Below, in pieces: positions 1 to 8,541 of a stretch of DNA of 64,000 bases; the stretch's first letter is position 1; every line of letters begins with the position of its first letter. The DNA is taken from positions 1-64,000 of the forward strand of contig NZ_FMDM01000003.1 of assembly GCF_900090105.1 (NCBI RefSeq), in the 5' to 3' direction. Under the pieces are notes generated by a model. That model did not search any database. It was not told where the DNA came from and saw only the letters and a list, made by a program, of their open reading frames with translations. The position numbers and the translations under genes were made by a program. The DNA comes from Micromonospora humi. Lineage in GTDB: Bacteria; Actinomycetota; Actinomycetes; Mycobacteriales; Micromonosporaceae.

Positions 1-113
1 GGCGGGTCGGGCGGGGGGCGGTCTGGCGTCGGCCGCGGCCGGGGTGCGGGCGGGTCGGGCGGGGGGCGGTCTGGCGTCGGCCGCGGCCGGGGTGCCGGCG
101 GGTCGGGCGGGGG
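1..113 (+). repeat. 48-bp tandem repeat inside eboC
   Basis: Two full copies of a 48-bp unit start at 1 and 49, with a partial third at 97. The unit is 16 codons, so the eboC frame stays open, and each full copy encodes a Gly/Arg/Ser-rich 16-residue peptide beginning GGSGGGRSGVGR. The first two copies differ only at the last base of the unit. It lies just upstream of a membrane-like segment and may extend a loop. The left boundary is not visible. Confidence 0.9.
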
Positions 114-582
114 CGTCGGACCGGCGTTGCTGCGGGCGTTGCCGGCCGCGCTGACCGTCGCCGCGCACACCTGGACCGTCACCGCGCTGTCCCGCCGCGA
201 GGTGACCGGCGCGACCGACCGCCGGATGCCCGCCTTCACGCTCGCCGGCACCGCGCTGATCGCGCTCGCCGCCCCGGGCCGGCCGACCGTGTTAAGCGGG
301 GCCCCCTCCTCTACCGAATGCGTTAAGAAGGGGCCCTTCCTTCGCCTCGTGCCGGGGGCGTTGGCGGCGGGGTACATGGTTCGGTACGGGCGGGCGCAGG
401 CCCGGGTGCTCGCCGACCCGTCGCCGGCCCGGGTGCGGGCGGCGGTCGGCGCCGGCATCACCGGGCTGCCCGCGTTGCAGGGCGCGCTGACCGCCCGCGC
501 CGGCGCCGGGCTGCTCGGCCTCGCGGTGGCCGGCGCCGCCCCGCTCGGCCGACGCCTGGCCCGGCTGGTCTCGCCGACATGA
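1..582 (+). CDS. eboC: EboC-like UbiA family prenyltransferase, 5'-truncated by the window edge
   Basis: This is the C-terminal part of a UbiA-type membrane prenyltransferase, open in frame from base 1 and ending in TGA at 580-582. After the glycine-rich repeat comes a typical UbiA C-terminal pattern: LLRALPAALTVAAHTWTVTA, then two further hydrophobic stretches and a basic tail. Its place upstream of EboA, EboB, EboE and EboF-like genes supports EboC, whose role in ebo clusters is thought to be membrane-associated precursor processing or traffic. Two oddities: the tandem repeat at 1-113 and a dispersed genomic element at 291-342 that is translated in frame (PTVLSGAPSSTECVKKGPFL) within or beside a transmembrane segment. 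The enzyme may therefore be impaired. The stop overlaps the next ATG (ATGA). The assignment as UbiA is moderate because the catalytic Asp-rich motifs would lie left of the window. Confidence 0.65.
   Translation, partial: GGSGGGRSGVGRGRGAGGSGGGRSGVGRGRGAGGSGGGVGPALLRALPAALTVAAHTWTVTALSRREVTGATDRRMPAFTLAGTALIALAAPGRPTVLSGAPSSTECVKKGPFLRLVPGALAAGYMVRYGRAQARVLADPSPARVRAAVGAGITGLPALQGALTARAGAGLLGLAVAGAAPLGRRLARLVSPT
291..342 (-). repeat. Dispersed GGGGCCC/TTAAC element, copy 1
   Basis: Read on the minus strand this is an arm AAGGAAGGGCCCCTTCTTAAC, a 13-nt core GCATTCGGTAGAG, then a second arm with GGGGCCCC and GCTTAAC. The same architecture occurs at 53260-53311 and 57649-57731. Here it sits inside the eboC reading frame, keeping it open. 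I recall similar elements scattered through Micromonospora genomes; no transposase is associated. Confidence 0.85.
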
Positions 583-1469
583 CCACCGTGACGCCGGCCG
601 CCGCGCCCCGCCGGCCCGCGACCGCGCCGGGCCGGCTGCGATTCGGGTACGGCACCAACGGCTTCGCCAACCACCGCCTCGACGACGCGCTCGGTGTGCT
701 CGCCGACCTCGGGTACGAGGGGGTGGCGCTCACCCTGGACCACGACCACCTGGACCCGTTCGCTCCCGGGCTGGCCCGCCGGGTGGACGCCGTGCGCCGC
801 CGGCTGAGCGCGCTGGGGCTGGCCGTGGTGGTCGAGACCGGGGCCCGCTACCTGCTCGACCCGTGGCACAAGCACGCCCCGACGCTGCTGCACGACGACC
901 CGTCCCGGCGCATCGAGTTCCTCCGCCGGGCCGTCCGGATCGGGGCGGACCTGGGCGCCGAGGCGGTCTCCTTCTGGGCCGGCGTCCGACCGCCCGAGGT
1001 GCCCCCGGCGGTCGCGTGGGAGCGCCTGGTCGCCGGGTGCGCCACGGTCTGCGCCGAGGCGGCCGGCGTGCCGCTGGGCTTCGAACCCGAGCCGGGCATG
1101 CTGGTCGAGGACATCGCCGGCTGGCGGCGGCTGCGCGACGCGCTCGGCGCGCCGCCCGGCTTCGGCATCACCCTCGACATCGGACACTGCCGCTGCCTGG
1201 AGCCGCTGCCGGTGCCCGACTGCGTGACGGCGGTCGCCGAGCACCTGGTCAACGTGCAGATCGACGACATGCGCCGGGGCGTGCACGAGCACCTGGAGTT
1301 CGGCGCCGGGGAGATCGACTTCCCGCCGGTGCTGGCCGCCCTCGCCGACGCCGGCTACCCCGGCCTGGTGGCGGTGGAGCTGCCCCGGCACGCGCACGCC
1401 GCCCCGACCGTCGCCGCCCGCTCGCTCGACTTCCTGCGCGCCGCCGCCCGCCGCGGCGAGAGGCGGTGA
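579..1469 (+). CDS. Sugar phosphate isomerase/epimerase-like TIM barrel protein of the Ebo cluster
   Basis: A 296-residue protein of the xylose-isomerase-like/AP-endonuclease-2 TIM-barrel superfamily. Candidate metal and active-site elements are GFEPEPG (167-173), LDIGH (199-203), QIDDM (227-231), HEHLEFGAGEIDF (236-248) and VELPRH (266-271), spaced as in sugar isomerases and epimerases that use a divalent metal. No signal peptide is seen, so it should be cytoplasmic. The ATG overlaps the eboC stop (ATGA), indicating translational coupling. The first ~18 residues (Ala/Pro-rich) precede the barrel, so an internal start is possible but none is better placed. It shares the FEPEPG motif with EboE downstream, suggesting related substrates. 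Substrate unknown. Confidence 0.8.
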   Translation: MTTVTPAAAPRRPATAPGRLRFGYGTNGFANHRLDDALGVLADLGYEGVALTLDHDHLDPFAPGLARRVDAVRRRLSALGLAVVVETGARYLLDPWHKHAPTLLHDDPSRRIEFLRRAVRIGADLGAEAVSFWAGVRPPEVPPAVAWERLVAGCATVCAEAAGVPLGFEPEPGMLVEDIAGWRRLRDALGAPPGFGITLDIGHCRCLEPLPVPDCVTAVAEHLVNVQIDDMRRGVHEHLEFGAGEIDFPPVLAALADAGYPGLVAVELPRHAHAAPTVAARSLDFLRAAARRGERR

Positions 1470-1504
1470 CCGACCACCTTCCACCACCGGCAGAGGGAGA
1501 CGGC

Positions 1505-2107
1505 ATGACACCCGACCGACTGCGCGCCGCGCTGCGGGGCGTACCCGATCCGCAGTGGCTGGACGCGGCACTGCGCCGCGTCGCGACCGAACCCGCGGCG
1601 ATCCCGCGCTACTTCGCCGCCGCCGCCCGGCGGTGCGGACGCGGTCCGGTGCCCGACCCGCCCGGCTGGACCGTCGACGAGGCCGCCCGGGCGCTGCTGC
1701 TCACCGCGCTGCCCGGCGGTCACGCCACGGTCGCCGAGACGCTCTACCGGGAGGGCGACGCCGCGGAGAAGCGGGCCGTGCTGCGGGCCCTGCCGCTGCT
1801 GCCGATCGGGGCGGAGTGCGTGCCGCTGCTGCACGACGCGATCCGCACCAACGACACCCGGCTGGTCGCCGCCGCGCTCGGCCCCTACGCCCGGCACCTG
1901 GAGCAGCCGGCCTGGCGGCAGGCGGTGCTGAAGTGCGTCTTCGCCGGTGTGCCGCTGGCCGTGGTGGACGGCCTGCCCGACCGGGCCGACGGCGAGCTGG
2001 CGCAGATGCTCGCCGCGTACGCCGCCGAGCGGCACGCCGCCGGACGGGCCATGCCGGCCGACGCCACCGACCTGCTCGACCGGCTCACCACCACCACGGA
2101 GGCGTGA
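1505..2107 (+). CDS. eboA: EboA domain-containing protein
   Basis: A 200-residue, Ala/Leu/Arg-rich, predominantly helical protein without signal peptide or membrane segment. The pattern LLTALPGGHATVAETLYREG followed by AEKRAVLRALPLLPIG and LLHDAIRTND resembles HEAT/TPR-like EboA proteins, a family of unknown biochemical role that marks ebo clusters. The ATG is preceded by GGCAGAGGGAGA, a good ribosome-binding site, and the stop is one base before the eboB ATG. The assignment rests on recognised motifs plus neighbours. In Nostoc the ebo genes are needed for export of a scytonemin precursor to the periplasm; that role is established there but not here. Confidence 0.8.
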   Translation: MTPDRLRAALRGVPDPQWLDAALRRVATEPAAIPRYFAAAARRCGRGPVPDPPGWTVDEAARALLLTALPGGHATVAETLYREGDAAEKRAVLRALPLLPIGAECVPLLHDAIRTNDTRLVAAALGPYARHLEQPAWRQAVLKCVFAGVPLAVVDGLPDRADGELAQMLAAYAAERHAAGRAMPADATDLLDRLTTTTEA

Positions 2108-2108
2108 C

Positions 2109-2960
2109 ATGCGCATCTTCGACCCGCACATCCACATGACGTCCCGGACCACCGACGACTACGAGCGGATGGCCGCCGCCGGGGTGCGGGCGGTGGTCGA
2201 GCCGGCGTTCTGGCTGGGCCAGCCGCGTACCGGCGTGCAGAGCTTCGTCGACTACTTCGACTCGCTGATCGGCTGGGAGCCGTTCCGGGCCGGCCAGTTC
2301 GGCGTCCGGCACCACGCCACCGTGGCGCTGAACCCGAAGGAGGCCAACGACCCGCGCTGCCGCCCGGTGCTCGACGTGCTGCCCCGCTATCTGGACAAGG
2401 ACGGCGTGGTGGCGGTCGGCGAGATCGGCTACGACGCGATGACGCCGGCCGAGGACGCCGCGCTGGCCGGGCAGCTCGCCCTGGCCGTCGCGCACGACCT
2501 GCCGGCCCTGGTGCACACCCCGCACCGGGACAAGGCGCGCGGCGTCGAACGCACCCTGGCGGTGGTCGCCGAGTCGGGCATCGCGCCCGGGCGGGTGCTG
2601 ATCGACCACCTCAACGAGGTGACCGTGGACCTGGTCCGGGACACCGGCTGCTGGCTCGGCTTCTCGATCTATCCGGAGACCAAGATGTCGCCGCCGCGGA
2701 TGGTCGAGCTGCTGAAGGCGTACGGGACGGAGCGGATGCTGGTCAACTCGGCCGCCGACTGGGGGCGCTCCGACCCGCTGCTCACCCGGGCCACCGGGGA
2801 GGCGATGCTGGACGCCGGGTTCGACGCCGACGACGTGGACCGGGTGCTGTGGCGCAACCCGGTGGAGTTCTACGGCCAGTCCGGCCGGCTCGACCTGACC
2901 GACCTGGAGGACCCGGCCGCCACCTTCGCCGGCAACTCGATCCTGCGGGGAGGCGCGTGA
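2109..2960 (+). CDS. eboB: TatD-family metal-dependent hydrolase EboB
   Basis: A 283-residue amidohydrolase-fold protein. The N-terminal DPHIH (5-9) is the first metal site; GEIGYD (104-109), HTPH (136-139), IDH (165-167) and SAADWG (214-219) follow in TatD order. TatD proteins are Mg/Zn-dependent hydrolases, some acting on DNA, but EboB members form a distinct branch with an unknown, probably small-molecule, substrate. The gene starts one base after the eboA stop and its TGA overlaps the eboE ATG, so it belongs to the same operon. No export signal is visible. Confidence 0.87.
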   Translation: MRIFDPHIHMTSRTTDDYERMAAAGVRAVVEPAFWLGQPRTGVQSFVDYFDSLIGWEPFRAGQFGVRHHATVALNPKEANDPRCRPVLDVLPRYLDKDGVVAVGEIGYDAMTPAEDAALAGQLALAVAHDLPALVHTPHRDKARGVERTLAVVAESGIAPGRVLIDHLNEVTVDLVRDTGCWLGFSIYPETKMSPPRMVELLKAYGTERMLVNSAADWGRSDPLLTRATGEAMLDAGFDADDVDRVLWRNPVEFYGQSGRLDLTDLEDPAATFAGNSILRGGA

Positions 2961-4147
2961 TGCGGCTGCGCCACGCCGACGGCACCACCGTCCACCTCGG
3001 CTACTGCACCAACGTCCACCCGGCGGAGGACCTGCCGGGCATCCTCGCCCAACTCGACACCTACGCGGTGGCGGTCCGCCGGCGACTCGACACCGACCTG
3101 CTCGGGCTGGGGCTGTGGCTGGCCGCACCGGTGGCCGCCGCGCTCGCCGCCGACCCGGCGGCCCGCCGCCGGCTGCGCCACGAGCTGACCGTACGCGGGC
3201 TGGAGGTGGTCACGCTCAACGGCTTCCCGTACGCGGCGTTCCAGGCGCCGGTGGTCAAGGGCGCCGTCTACCGGCCGGACTGGACCACGCCGGAGCGCCT
3301 CGCGTACACAGTGGACCTGGCCCGCGTGCTCGCCGACCTGCTGCCCGACGACGCGGCCCGGGGTTCGATCTCGACGCTGCCGCTGGCCTGGCGCACGCCG
3401 TGGGACCCGGCGCGGGCCGACGTGGCCCGCCGCCGGCTCGACGCGTTGACCGCCGGGCTGGCCGCCGTCCGACGCGACACCGGCCGGACGGTCCGGGTGG
3501 GCTTCGAGCCGGAGCCCGGCTGCCTGGTCGAGTCGACCGGGCAGGCCGCCGCGACGCTGTCCGGCGTGGACCCGGAGTGGCTCGGGATCTGCCTGGACCT
3601 GGCGCACCTGGCGTGCGCCTGGGAGGAGCCGGCCGACGCGCTGGCCCGGCTGCGCGACGCCGGGCTGCCGGTGGTCAAGGTGCAGGTCTCGGCCGCCGTC
3701 GAGGCGCCCGACCCGGCCGGCGCGACCGGCGCGCTGCGCCGCTTCGTCGAGCCGAGGTTCCTGCACCAGACCCGGGCGGCGGGCTGCGCCGGCGCGGTCG
3801 ACCCGGCCGACCCGGCGTGGGCGGCCGACGACCTGGACGCGGCGCTGGACGCGCGGCTGCCCGGGGCCTGGCGGGTGCACTACCACGTGCCGTTGCACGC
3901 GCCACCCGAGGAACCGTTGCGCTCGACCGTGCCGGTGCTGCGGGCCGCCCTCGCCGCGTTGTTCGCCGGACCGGCCGCCGGCTGCGACCACCTCGACGTG
4001 GAGACGTACACCTGGGGGGTGCTGCCGCAGGCGCGGCGGCCGCGCGGCGACGCGGAGCTGGCCGCCGGCATCGCCGCCGAACTGGCCTTCGCCCGCGACG
4101 AACTGGCCGCGCTCGGCGTGGCCGGCGGGGTGGGGGTGCCCTCATGA
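2960..4147 (+). CDS. eboE: Metabolite traffic protein EboE, sugar-isomerase-like TIM barrel
   Basis: A 395-residue cytoplasmic TIM-barrel protein matching EboE in length and motifs: CTNVHP (16-21) near the N terminus, TLNGFPYAAFQ (85-95), GFEPEPG (181-187), CLDLAHLACAWE (211-222) and HLDVETYTWG near the C terminus. The ATG at 2960 overlaps the eboB stop (TGATG); a GTG three bases upstream is in frame and cannot be excluded. The 3' end overlaps the next ATG by four bases. EboE proteins are linked to precursor traffic in ebo clusters but their reaction is not defined. The motifs overlap those of the isomerase at 579-1469, so the two probably arose from a common ancestor. Confidence 0.9.
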   Translation: MRLRHADGTTVHLGYCTNVHPAEDLPGILAQLDTYAVAVRRRLDTDLLGLGLWLAAPVAAALAADPAARRRLRHELTVRGLEVVTLNGFPYAAFQAPVVKGAVYRPDWTTPERLAYTVDLARVLADLLPDDAARGSISTLPLAWRTPWDPARADVARRRLDALTAGLAAVRRDTGRTVRVGFEPEPGCLVESTGQAAATLSGVDPEWLGICLDLAHLACAWEEPADALARLRDAGLPVVKVQVSAAVEAPDPAGATGALRRFVEPRFLHQTRAAGCAGAVDPADPAWAADDLDAALDARLPGAWRVHYHVPLHAPPEEPLRSTVPVLRAALAALFAGPAAGCDHLDVETYTWGVLPQARRPRGDAELAAGIAAELAFARDELAALGVAGGVGVPS

Positions 4148-5547
4148 GCCGGCGGCTGGTGGTGCTGGACGTGGTGGGGCTGACGCCGCGGCTGCTGGCG
4201 CACATGCCGCGGCTGCGCGCGGTGGCCGAGGCCGGTTTCGCCGCCGAGCTGGGCACCGTGCTGCCGGCGGTGACCTGCTCGGCGCAGGCCACCTTCCTCA
4301 CCGGCGAGCCGCCCGCCGGGCACGGCGTGGTGGGCAACGGCTGGTACTTCCGGGACCTCGGCGAGGTGCTGCTCTGGCGGCAGCACCACGCGCTGGTCGG
4401 CGGCGAGAAGGTGTGGCAGGCGGCCCGCCGGGTCGAGCCGGGCTACCGGGTGGCGAACGTCTGCTGGTGGTACGCGATGGGCGCGGACGTCGACTGGACG
4501 GTCACGCCGCGCCCGGTCTACCACGCGGACGGGCGCAAGGAGCCGGACTGCTGGACCGACCCGCCGGAGCTGCACGACACGCTCACCGACGCGCTCGGCA
4601 CGTTTCCGCTGTTCAGCTACTGGGGGCCGGGCGCGGGGCTGCCGTCCTCGGCGTGGATCAGCCGGGCCGCGCAGCGGATCCTCGCCGACCACGCCCCGGA
4701 CCTGACCCTGGTCTACCTGCCGCACCTCGACTACGACCTGCAACGCTTCGGCCCGTCCGCGCCGCGGGCCGCCGCCGCGGCGGCGGAGCTGGACGCGGTG
4801 CTCGGGCCGTTGCTGGACGCGGCGCGCGAGCGCGACGCCACGGTGGTGGCGCTGTCGGAGTACGGCATCACCGACGTGTCCCGCCCGGTGGACGTCAACC
4901 GGATGCTGCGCGCCGAGGGGCTGCTGCGGGTGCACACCCAGGCCGGAATGGAATACCTGGAGCCGTGGACGTCGCGGGCCTTCGCGGTGGCCGACCACCA
5001 GGTCGCGCACGTCTACGTGCGGGACCCGGCCGACGTGCCGGCGGTGGCGAAGCTCTGCGCCGCGCTACCGGGCGTGGCCGAGGTGCTGGACGCGACCGGG
5101 CAGGCCGGCTACGGGCTGGACCATGCCCGCTCCGGCGAGTTGGTGCTGGTGGCCGCGCCGGACGCCTGGTTCACCTACTACTACTGGCTCGACGACGCGC
5201 GGGCGCCCGACTTCGCCCGGCTGGTCGAGATCCATCGCAAGCCCGGCTACGACCCGGCCGAGCTGTTCTTCGACCCGGCCGCGCCGGGCGCGGCGAAGCG
5301 CCGGGCGGCGGTGGCGCTGGCCCGCAAGAAGCTCGGGATGCGCTACCTGATGAGCGTGGTGGGGCTGGACGCGGGCGCGCGGGCGGTCCGCGGCTCGCAC
5401 GGGCGGCTGCCGGCCGACCCGGCGGACGGTCCGGTGCTGCTCTGTTCCGACCCGACGGCGGCCCGGGAGCGGGTCGCGGCGACCGAGGTGAAGGCGTTGC
5501 TACTCCACCTCGCCGGGCTAACTTTTGTCGATCTGCGTCAAAAGTAG
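4144..5547 (+). CDS. eboF: EboF-like alkaline phosphatase superfamily (nucleotide pyrophosphatase-like) protein
   Basis: A 467-residue protein of the alkaline phosphatase/phosphodiesterase superfamily. Asp9 in VVLDVVG and Thr44 in LPAVTCSAQATFLTG fit the first metal ligand and the nucleophile; GHGVVGNGW (59-67) and YLPHLDYDLQRFGP (191-204) follow. The usual late metal motif DHG is replaced by SEYG (238-241), which I believe is typical of this branch and could change metal content. No signal peptide is seen, unlike many phosphodiesterases. The ATG overlaps the eboE stop. Its last codons lie inside a small inverted repeat (5521-5545). It closes the cluster; the next gene has its own leader and ribosome-binding site. 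Confidence 0.8.
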   Translation: MSRRLVVLDVVGLTPRLLAHMPRLRAVAEAGFAAELGTVLPAVTCSAQATFLTGEPPAGHGVVGNGWYFRDLGEVLLWRQHHALVGGEKVWQAARRVEPGYRVANVCWWYAMGADVDWTVTPRPVYHADGRKEPDCWTDPPELHDTLTDALGTFPLFSYWGPGAGLPSSAWISRAAQRILADHAPDLTLVYLPHLDYDLQRFGPSAPRAAAAAAELDAVLGPLLDAARERDATVVALSEYGITDVSRPVDVNRMLRAEGLLRVHTQAGMEYLEPWTSRAFAVADHQVAHVYVRDPADVPAVAKLCAALPGVAEVLDATGQAGYGLDHARSGELVLVAAPDAWFTYYYWLDDARAPDFARLVEIHRKPGYDPAELFFDPAAPGAAKRRAAVALARKKLGMRYLMSVVGLDAGARAVRGSHGRLPADPADGPVLLCSDPTAARERVAATEVKALLLHLAGLTFVDLRQK

Positions 5548-5683
5548 TTTCCGATCGATCAGAAGCTATGGACATGCCGATCGAAAGGTCTTAATGTCGT
5601 GCCCAGCACCAGCTCCCCCCTTTCGGCATCCGGCGCGACGCGCGCCCGATCCTGGCTGCGCGCGTCAGGAAGGACTGCACGGC
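5521..5683 (+). promoter_or_regulatory. Intergenic control region between the Ebo cluster and the sugar-oxidation genes
   Basis: Perfect inverted arms ACTTTTG (5521-5527) and CAAAAGT (5539-5545) straddle the eboF stop; the weak hairpin could end transcription or bind a regulator. A second imperfect pair, TTTCCGATCGAT (5548-5559) and CCGATCGAAAG near 5578-5588, is relatively AT-rich and looks like an operator. The downstream gene has the ribosome-binding site AGGAAGGA 8 bases before its ATG. The regulator is unknown; the ROK protein at 12297 is one candidate. Confidence 0.45.
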
Positions 5684-8521
5684 ATGTCCAGCCACCCCCA
5701 CCACCCACCCGCCCGACGACGACTGGCCGCCGGCGCGGCGCTGCTGCTCGCCGCCACCGCCGGCACGGTCACCCTGGCCACGACGCCCGTCCCGGCGTCC
5801 GCCCACCCCATCACGGCGAGCGACTTCCAGCAGGTCGAGCTGGCCCGCGGCGTCGCCGAGACCGGCGAACCGATGTCGCTCGCCGTGCTGCCCGACCGCT
5901 CGGTCCTGCACACCGCCCGCAACGGCACGCTGCGCCGCACCGACGCGGCCGGCGCCACCACGGTCGTCGGCACGCTGCCGGTCTACACCCACGACGAGGA
6001 GGGGTTGCAGGGCGTCGGCGTCGACCCCGGCTTCACCACCAACCGGCACATCTATCTCTACTACGCGCCGCCGCTCTCCACCCCGGCCGGGGACGCGCCG
6101 GCCACCGGCACCGACTTCTCCGCCTGGCAGGGCGTCAACCGGCTCTCCCGGTTCACGCTCAACGCCGACTTCACGCTCAACCAGTCCAGCAAGGTCGACG
6201 TGCTCGACGTGCCGGCCGACCGGGGGCTGTGCTGCCACGTCGGCGGCGACATCGACTTCGACGCCGCCGGCAACCTCTACCTCTCCACCGGCGACGACAC
6301 CAACCCGTTCGACTCCGCCGGCTACGCCCCGATCGACGAGCGCACCAACCGCAACCCCGGATACGACGCGCAGCGCAGCGCCGGCAACACCAACGACCTG
6401 CGCGGCAAGATCCTGCGGATCAAGGTGAACGCCAACGGCACCTACTCGATCCCCAGCGGCAACCTGTTCGCGCCCGGCACCGCGAAGACCCGCCCCGAGA
6501 TCTACGCGATGGGCTTCCGCAACCCGTTCCGGATGAGCGTCGACAAGGCCACCGGCGTCGTCTACGTCGGCGACTACGGGCCGGACGCCGGCACCACCTC
6601 GGCGCGCGGCCCGTCCGGGCAGGTCGAGTTCGACCGGGTCACCGGGCCGGGAAACTACGGCTGGCCGTACTGCACCGGCACCAACACCGCCACCGAGACG
6701 TACGCCGAGTGGGACTTCGCCACCGGCACCGCCGGCGCGAAGTTCAACTGCACCGGTGGACCGACCAACAACTCGTTCCGCAACACCGGCCTGACCACGC
6801 TGCCGGCCGCCAAGCCGGCCTGGATCCGCTACGCCGGCGACGCGGGCAGCCCGCCCGAGTTCGGCGGCGGCTCCGAGTCGCCGATGGGCGGCCCGGTCTA
6901 CCGATACGACGCGGCCAACCCGTCCACCACCAAGTTCCCGCAGACCTTCGACGGGCAGTTCTTCGCCACCGAGTTCGGGCGCGGCTGGATCAAGCCGATC
7001 CACGTCAACGCGGACGGCTCACCCGGCACCATCGACGCGTTCCCGTGGACCGGCAAGCAGGTGATGGACTCCGCGTTCGGCCCGGACGGCGCCTACTACG
7101 TACTCGACTACGGCACCGGCTACTTCAACGGCGACGCCAACTCGGCGCTCTACCGCTTCGACTACCTGGGCGGCGGCAACCGCGCCCCGGTGGCCCGAGC
7201 CGCCGCCGACAAGACCTCCGGCGTCGCGCCGCTGACCGTGGCGTTCTCCTCGGCCGGCTCGTCCGACCCGGAGAGCGGCGCGCTCACCTACGCCTGGGCG
7301 TTCGGCGACGGCGGCACCTCCACCGCCGCCAACCCGTCGCACACCTACACCGCCGACGGCCGCTACACCGCCACGCTGACCGTCCGCGACCCGCAGGGCG
7401 CCACCGGCACCGCGAGCGTGACGATCACCGTCGGCAACACCGCGCCGACAGTGGTCATCGAGACGCCCGGCAACGGCAAGCTCTTCTCCTTCGGCGACAC
7501 GGTCCCGTTCCGGATCACCGTCACCGACCCGGAGGACGCCACCATCGACTGCACCAAGGTCAAGATGACCTACGTGCTCGGCCACGACCAGCACGGCCAC
7601 CAGATCACCTCGGCGACCGGCTGCACCGGCACGATCGCCATCCCCGTGGACGGCGAGCACGACGACGCGGCGAACATCTTCGCCATCTTCGACGCCGAGT
7701 ACACCGACTCCGGCGGCCTCACCACCCACACCCAGCACACGCTCCAGCCCCGGCACCGGCAGGCCGAGCACTTCAAGACCTCGTCCGGGATCAACACGTT
7801 CGACAAGGGCACCGCCGAGGGTGGCAAGACCGTCGGCGACATCAACAACGGCGACTGGATCGCGTTCCAGCCCTACCTGCTCGCCGACGCCGCCGGGTTC
7901 AGCGCCCGGGTCTCCTCGGCCGGCGCGGGCGGCACGCTCCAGGTGCGGGCCGGCTCGGCCACCGGCACCGTGCTCGGCTCGGCCACCGTCCCGGTCACCG
8001 GCGCCTGGGACTCGTTCACCACGGTCACCGGCACCATCACCAACCCGCCGGCCGGCACCACCACGCTCTACCTGACGTTCGCCGGCGGCACCGGGGCGCT
8101 CTACGACCTGGACGCGTTCACGTTCACCACCTCGGCCGTCCGGACCGGGCCGGTGAAGGGACTGGCCGGCAAGTGCCTCGACGTACGCAACGCGGCGACC
8201 GCCGACGGCACCCAGATCCAGCTCTACACCTGCAACGGCACCGCCGCGCAGACCTGGACCGTGACGCCCAACTCGACGGTCAAGGCGTACGGCAAGTGCC
8301 TCGACGTCTCCGGCGGCGCGAGCGCGGACGGCACCAAGATCCAGCTCTACACGTGCAACGGCACCGGCGCGCAGACCTGGTCGGCGCAGGCCGACGGCAC
8401 GGTGCGCAACCCGCAGTCCGGCAAGTGCCTGGACGTGTCCGGCAACAACTCGGCCGACAGCACGCCGGTGCACCTGTGGACCTGCACGGCCGCGGCCAAC
8501 CAGAAGTGGACGCTGCCGTGA
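5684..8521 (+). CDS. Secreted PQQ-type sugar dehydrogenase with PKD, CBM6 and ricin-type lectin domains
   Basis: A 945-residue exported protein. The signal peptide (1-40) has an RRR start, a hydrophobic core and cleaves after PASA. Residues ~45-495 form a glucose/sorbosone dehydrogenase-type beta-propeller (GEPMSLAVLPDR, DEEGLQGVGVDPGF, CCHVGGDIDF, YGWPYCTG). A PKD domain follows (~499-585, WAFGDGGTSTAANPSHTY), then a beta-sandwich, a CBM6-like carbohydrate-binding domain (~693-815, QAEHFKTSSG, GDWIAF) and a ricin-type beta-trefoil (~823-945) with three Q-x-W repeats. I infer oxidation of surface or polysaccharide sugars outside the cell; cofactor and substrate are not shown. The ATG at 5684 has AGGAAGGA upstream, although the frame is open further left. 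Only 20 bases separate it from the next gene, which shares the lectin module. Confidence 0.88.
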   Translation: MSSHPHHPPARRRLAAGAALLLAATAGTVTLATTPVPASAHPITASDFQQVELARGVAETGEPMSLAVLPDRSVLHTARNGTLRRTDAAGATTVVGTLPVYTHDEEGLQGVGVDPGFTTNRHIYLYYAPPLSTPAGDAPATGTDFSAWQGVNRLSRFTLNADFTLNQSSKVDVLDVPADRGLCCHVGGDIDFDAAGNLYLSTGDDTNPFDSAGYAPIDERTNRNPGYDAQRSAGNTNDLRGKILRIKVNANGTYSIPSGNLFAPGTAKTRPEIYAMGFRNPFRMSVDKATGVVYVGDYGPDAGTTSARGPSGQVEFDRVTGPGNYGWPYCTGTNTATETYAEWDFATGTAGAKFNCTGGPTNNSFRNTGLTTLPAAKPAWIRYAGDAGSPPEFGGGSESPMGGPVYRYDAANPSTTKFPQTFDGQFFATEFGRGWIKPIHVNADGSPGTIDAFPWTGKQVMDSAFGPDGAYYVLDYGTGYFNGDANSALYRFDYLGGGNRAPVARAAADKTSGVAPLTVAFSSAGSSDPESGALTYAWAFGDGGTSTAANPSHTYTADGRYTATLTVRDPQGATGTASVTITVGNTAPTVVIETPGNGKLFSFGDTVPFRITVTDPEDATIDCTKVKMTYVLGHDQHGHQITSATGCTGTIAIPVDGEHDDAANIFAIFDAEYTDSGGLTTHTQHTLQPRHRQAEHFKTSSGINTFDKGTAEGGKTVGDINNGDWIAFQPYLLADAAGFSARVSSAGAGGTLQVRAGSATGTVLGSATVPVTGAWDSFTTVTGTITNPPAGTTTLYLTFAGGTGALYDLDAFTFTTSAVRTGPVKGLAGKCLDVRNAATADGTQIQLYTCNGTAAQTWTVTPNSTVKAYGKCLDVSGGASADGTKIQLYTCNGTGAQTWSAQADGTVRNPQSGKCLDVSGNNSADSTPVHLWTCTAAANQKWTLP

Positions 8522-8541
8522 GGTGGGAAGGGAGAACGACG

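Noticed and set aside
1-113. CRISPR-like repeat array
   Set aside because: Contiguous direct repeats without spacers, in frame within a gene.
5599-8541. Long plus-strand open frame overlapping the sugar dehydrogenase gene
   Set aside because: It is the out-of-frame Arg/His-rich reading of that gene, continuous with the real ThuA frame only from 8542.
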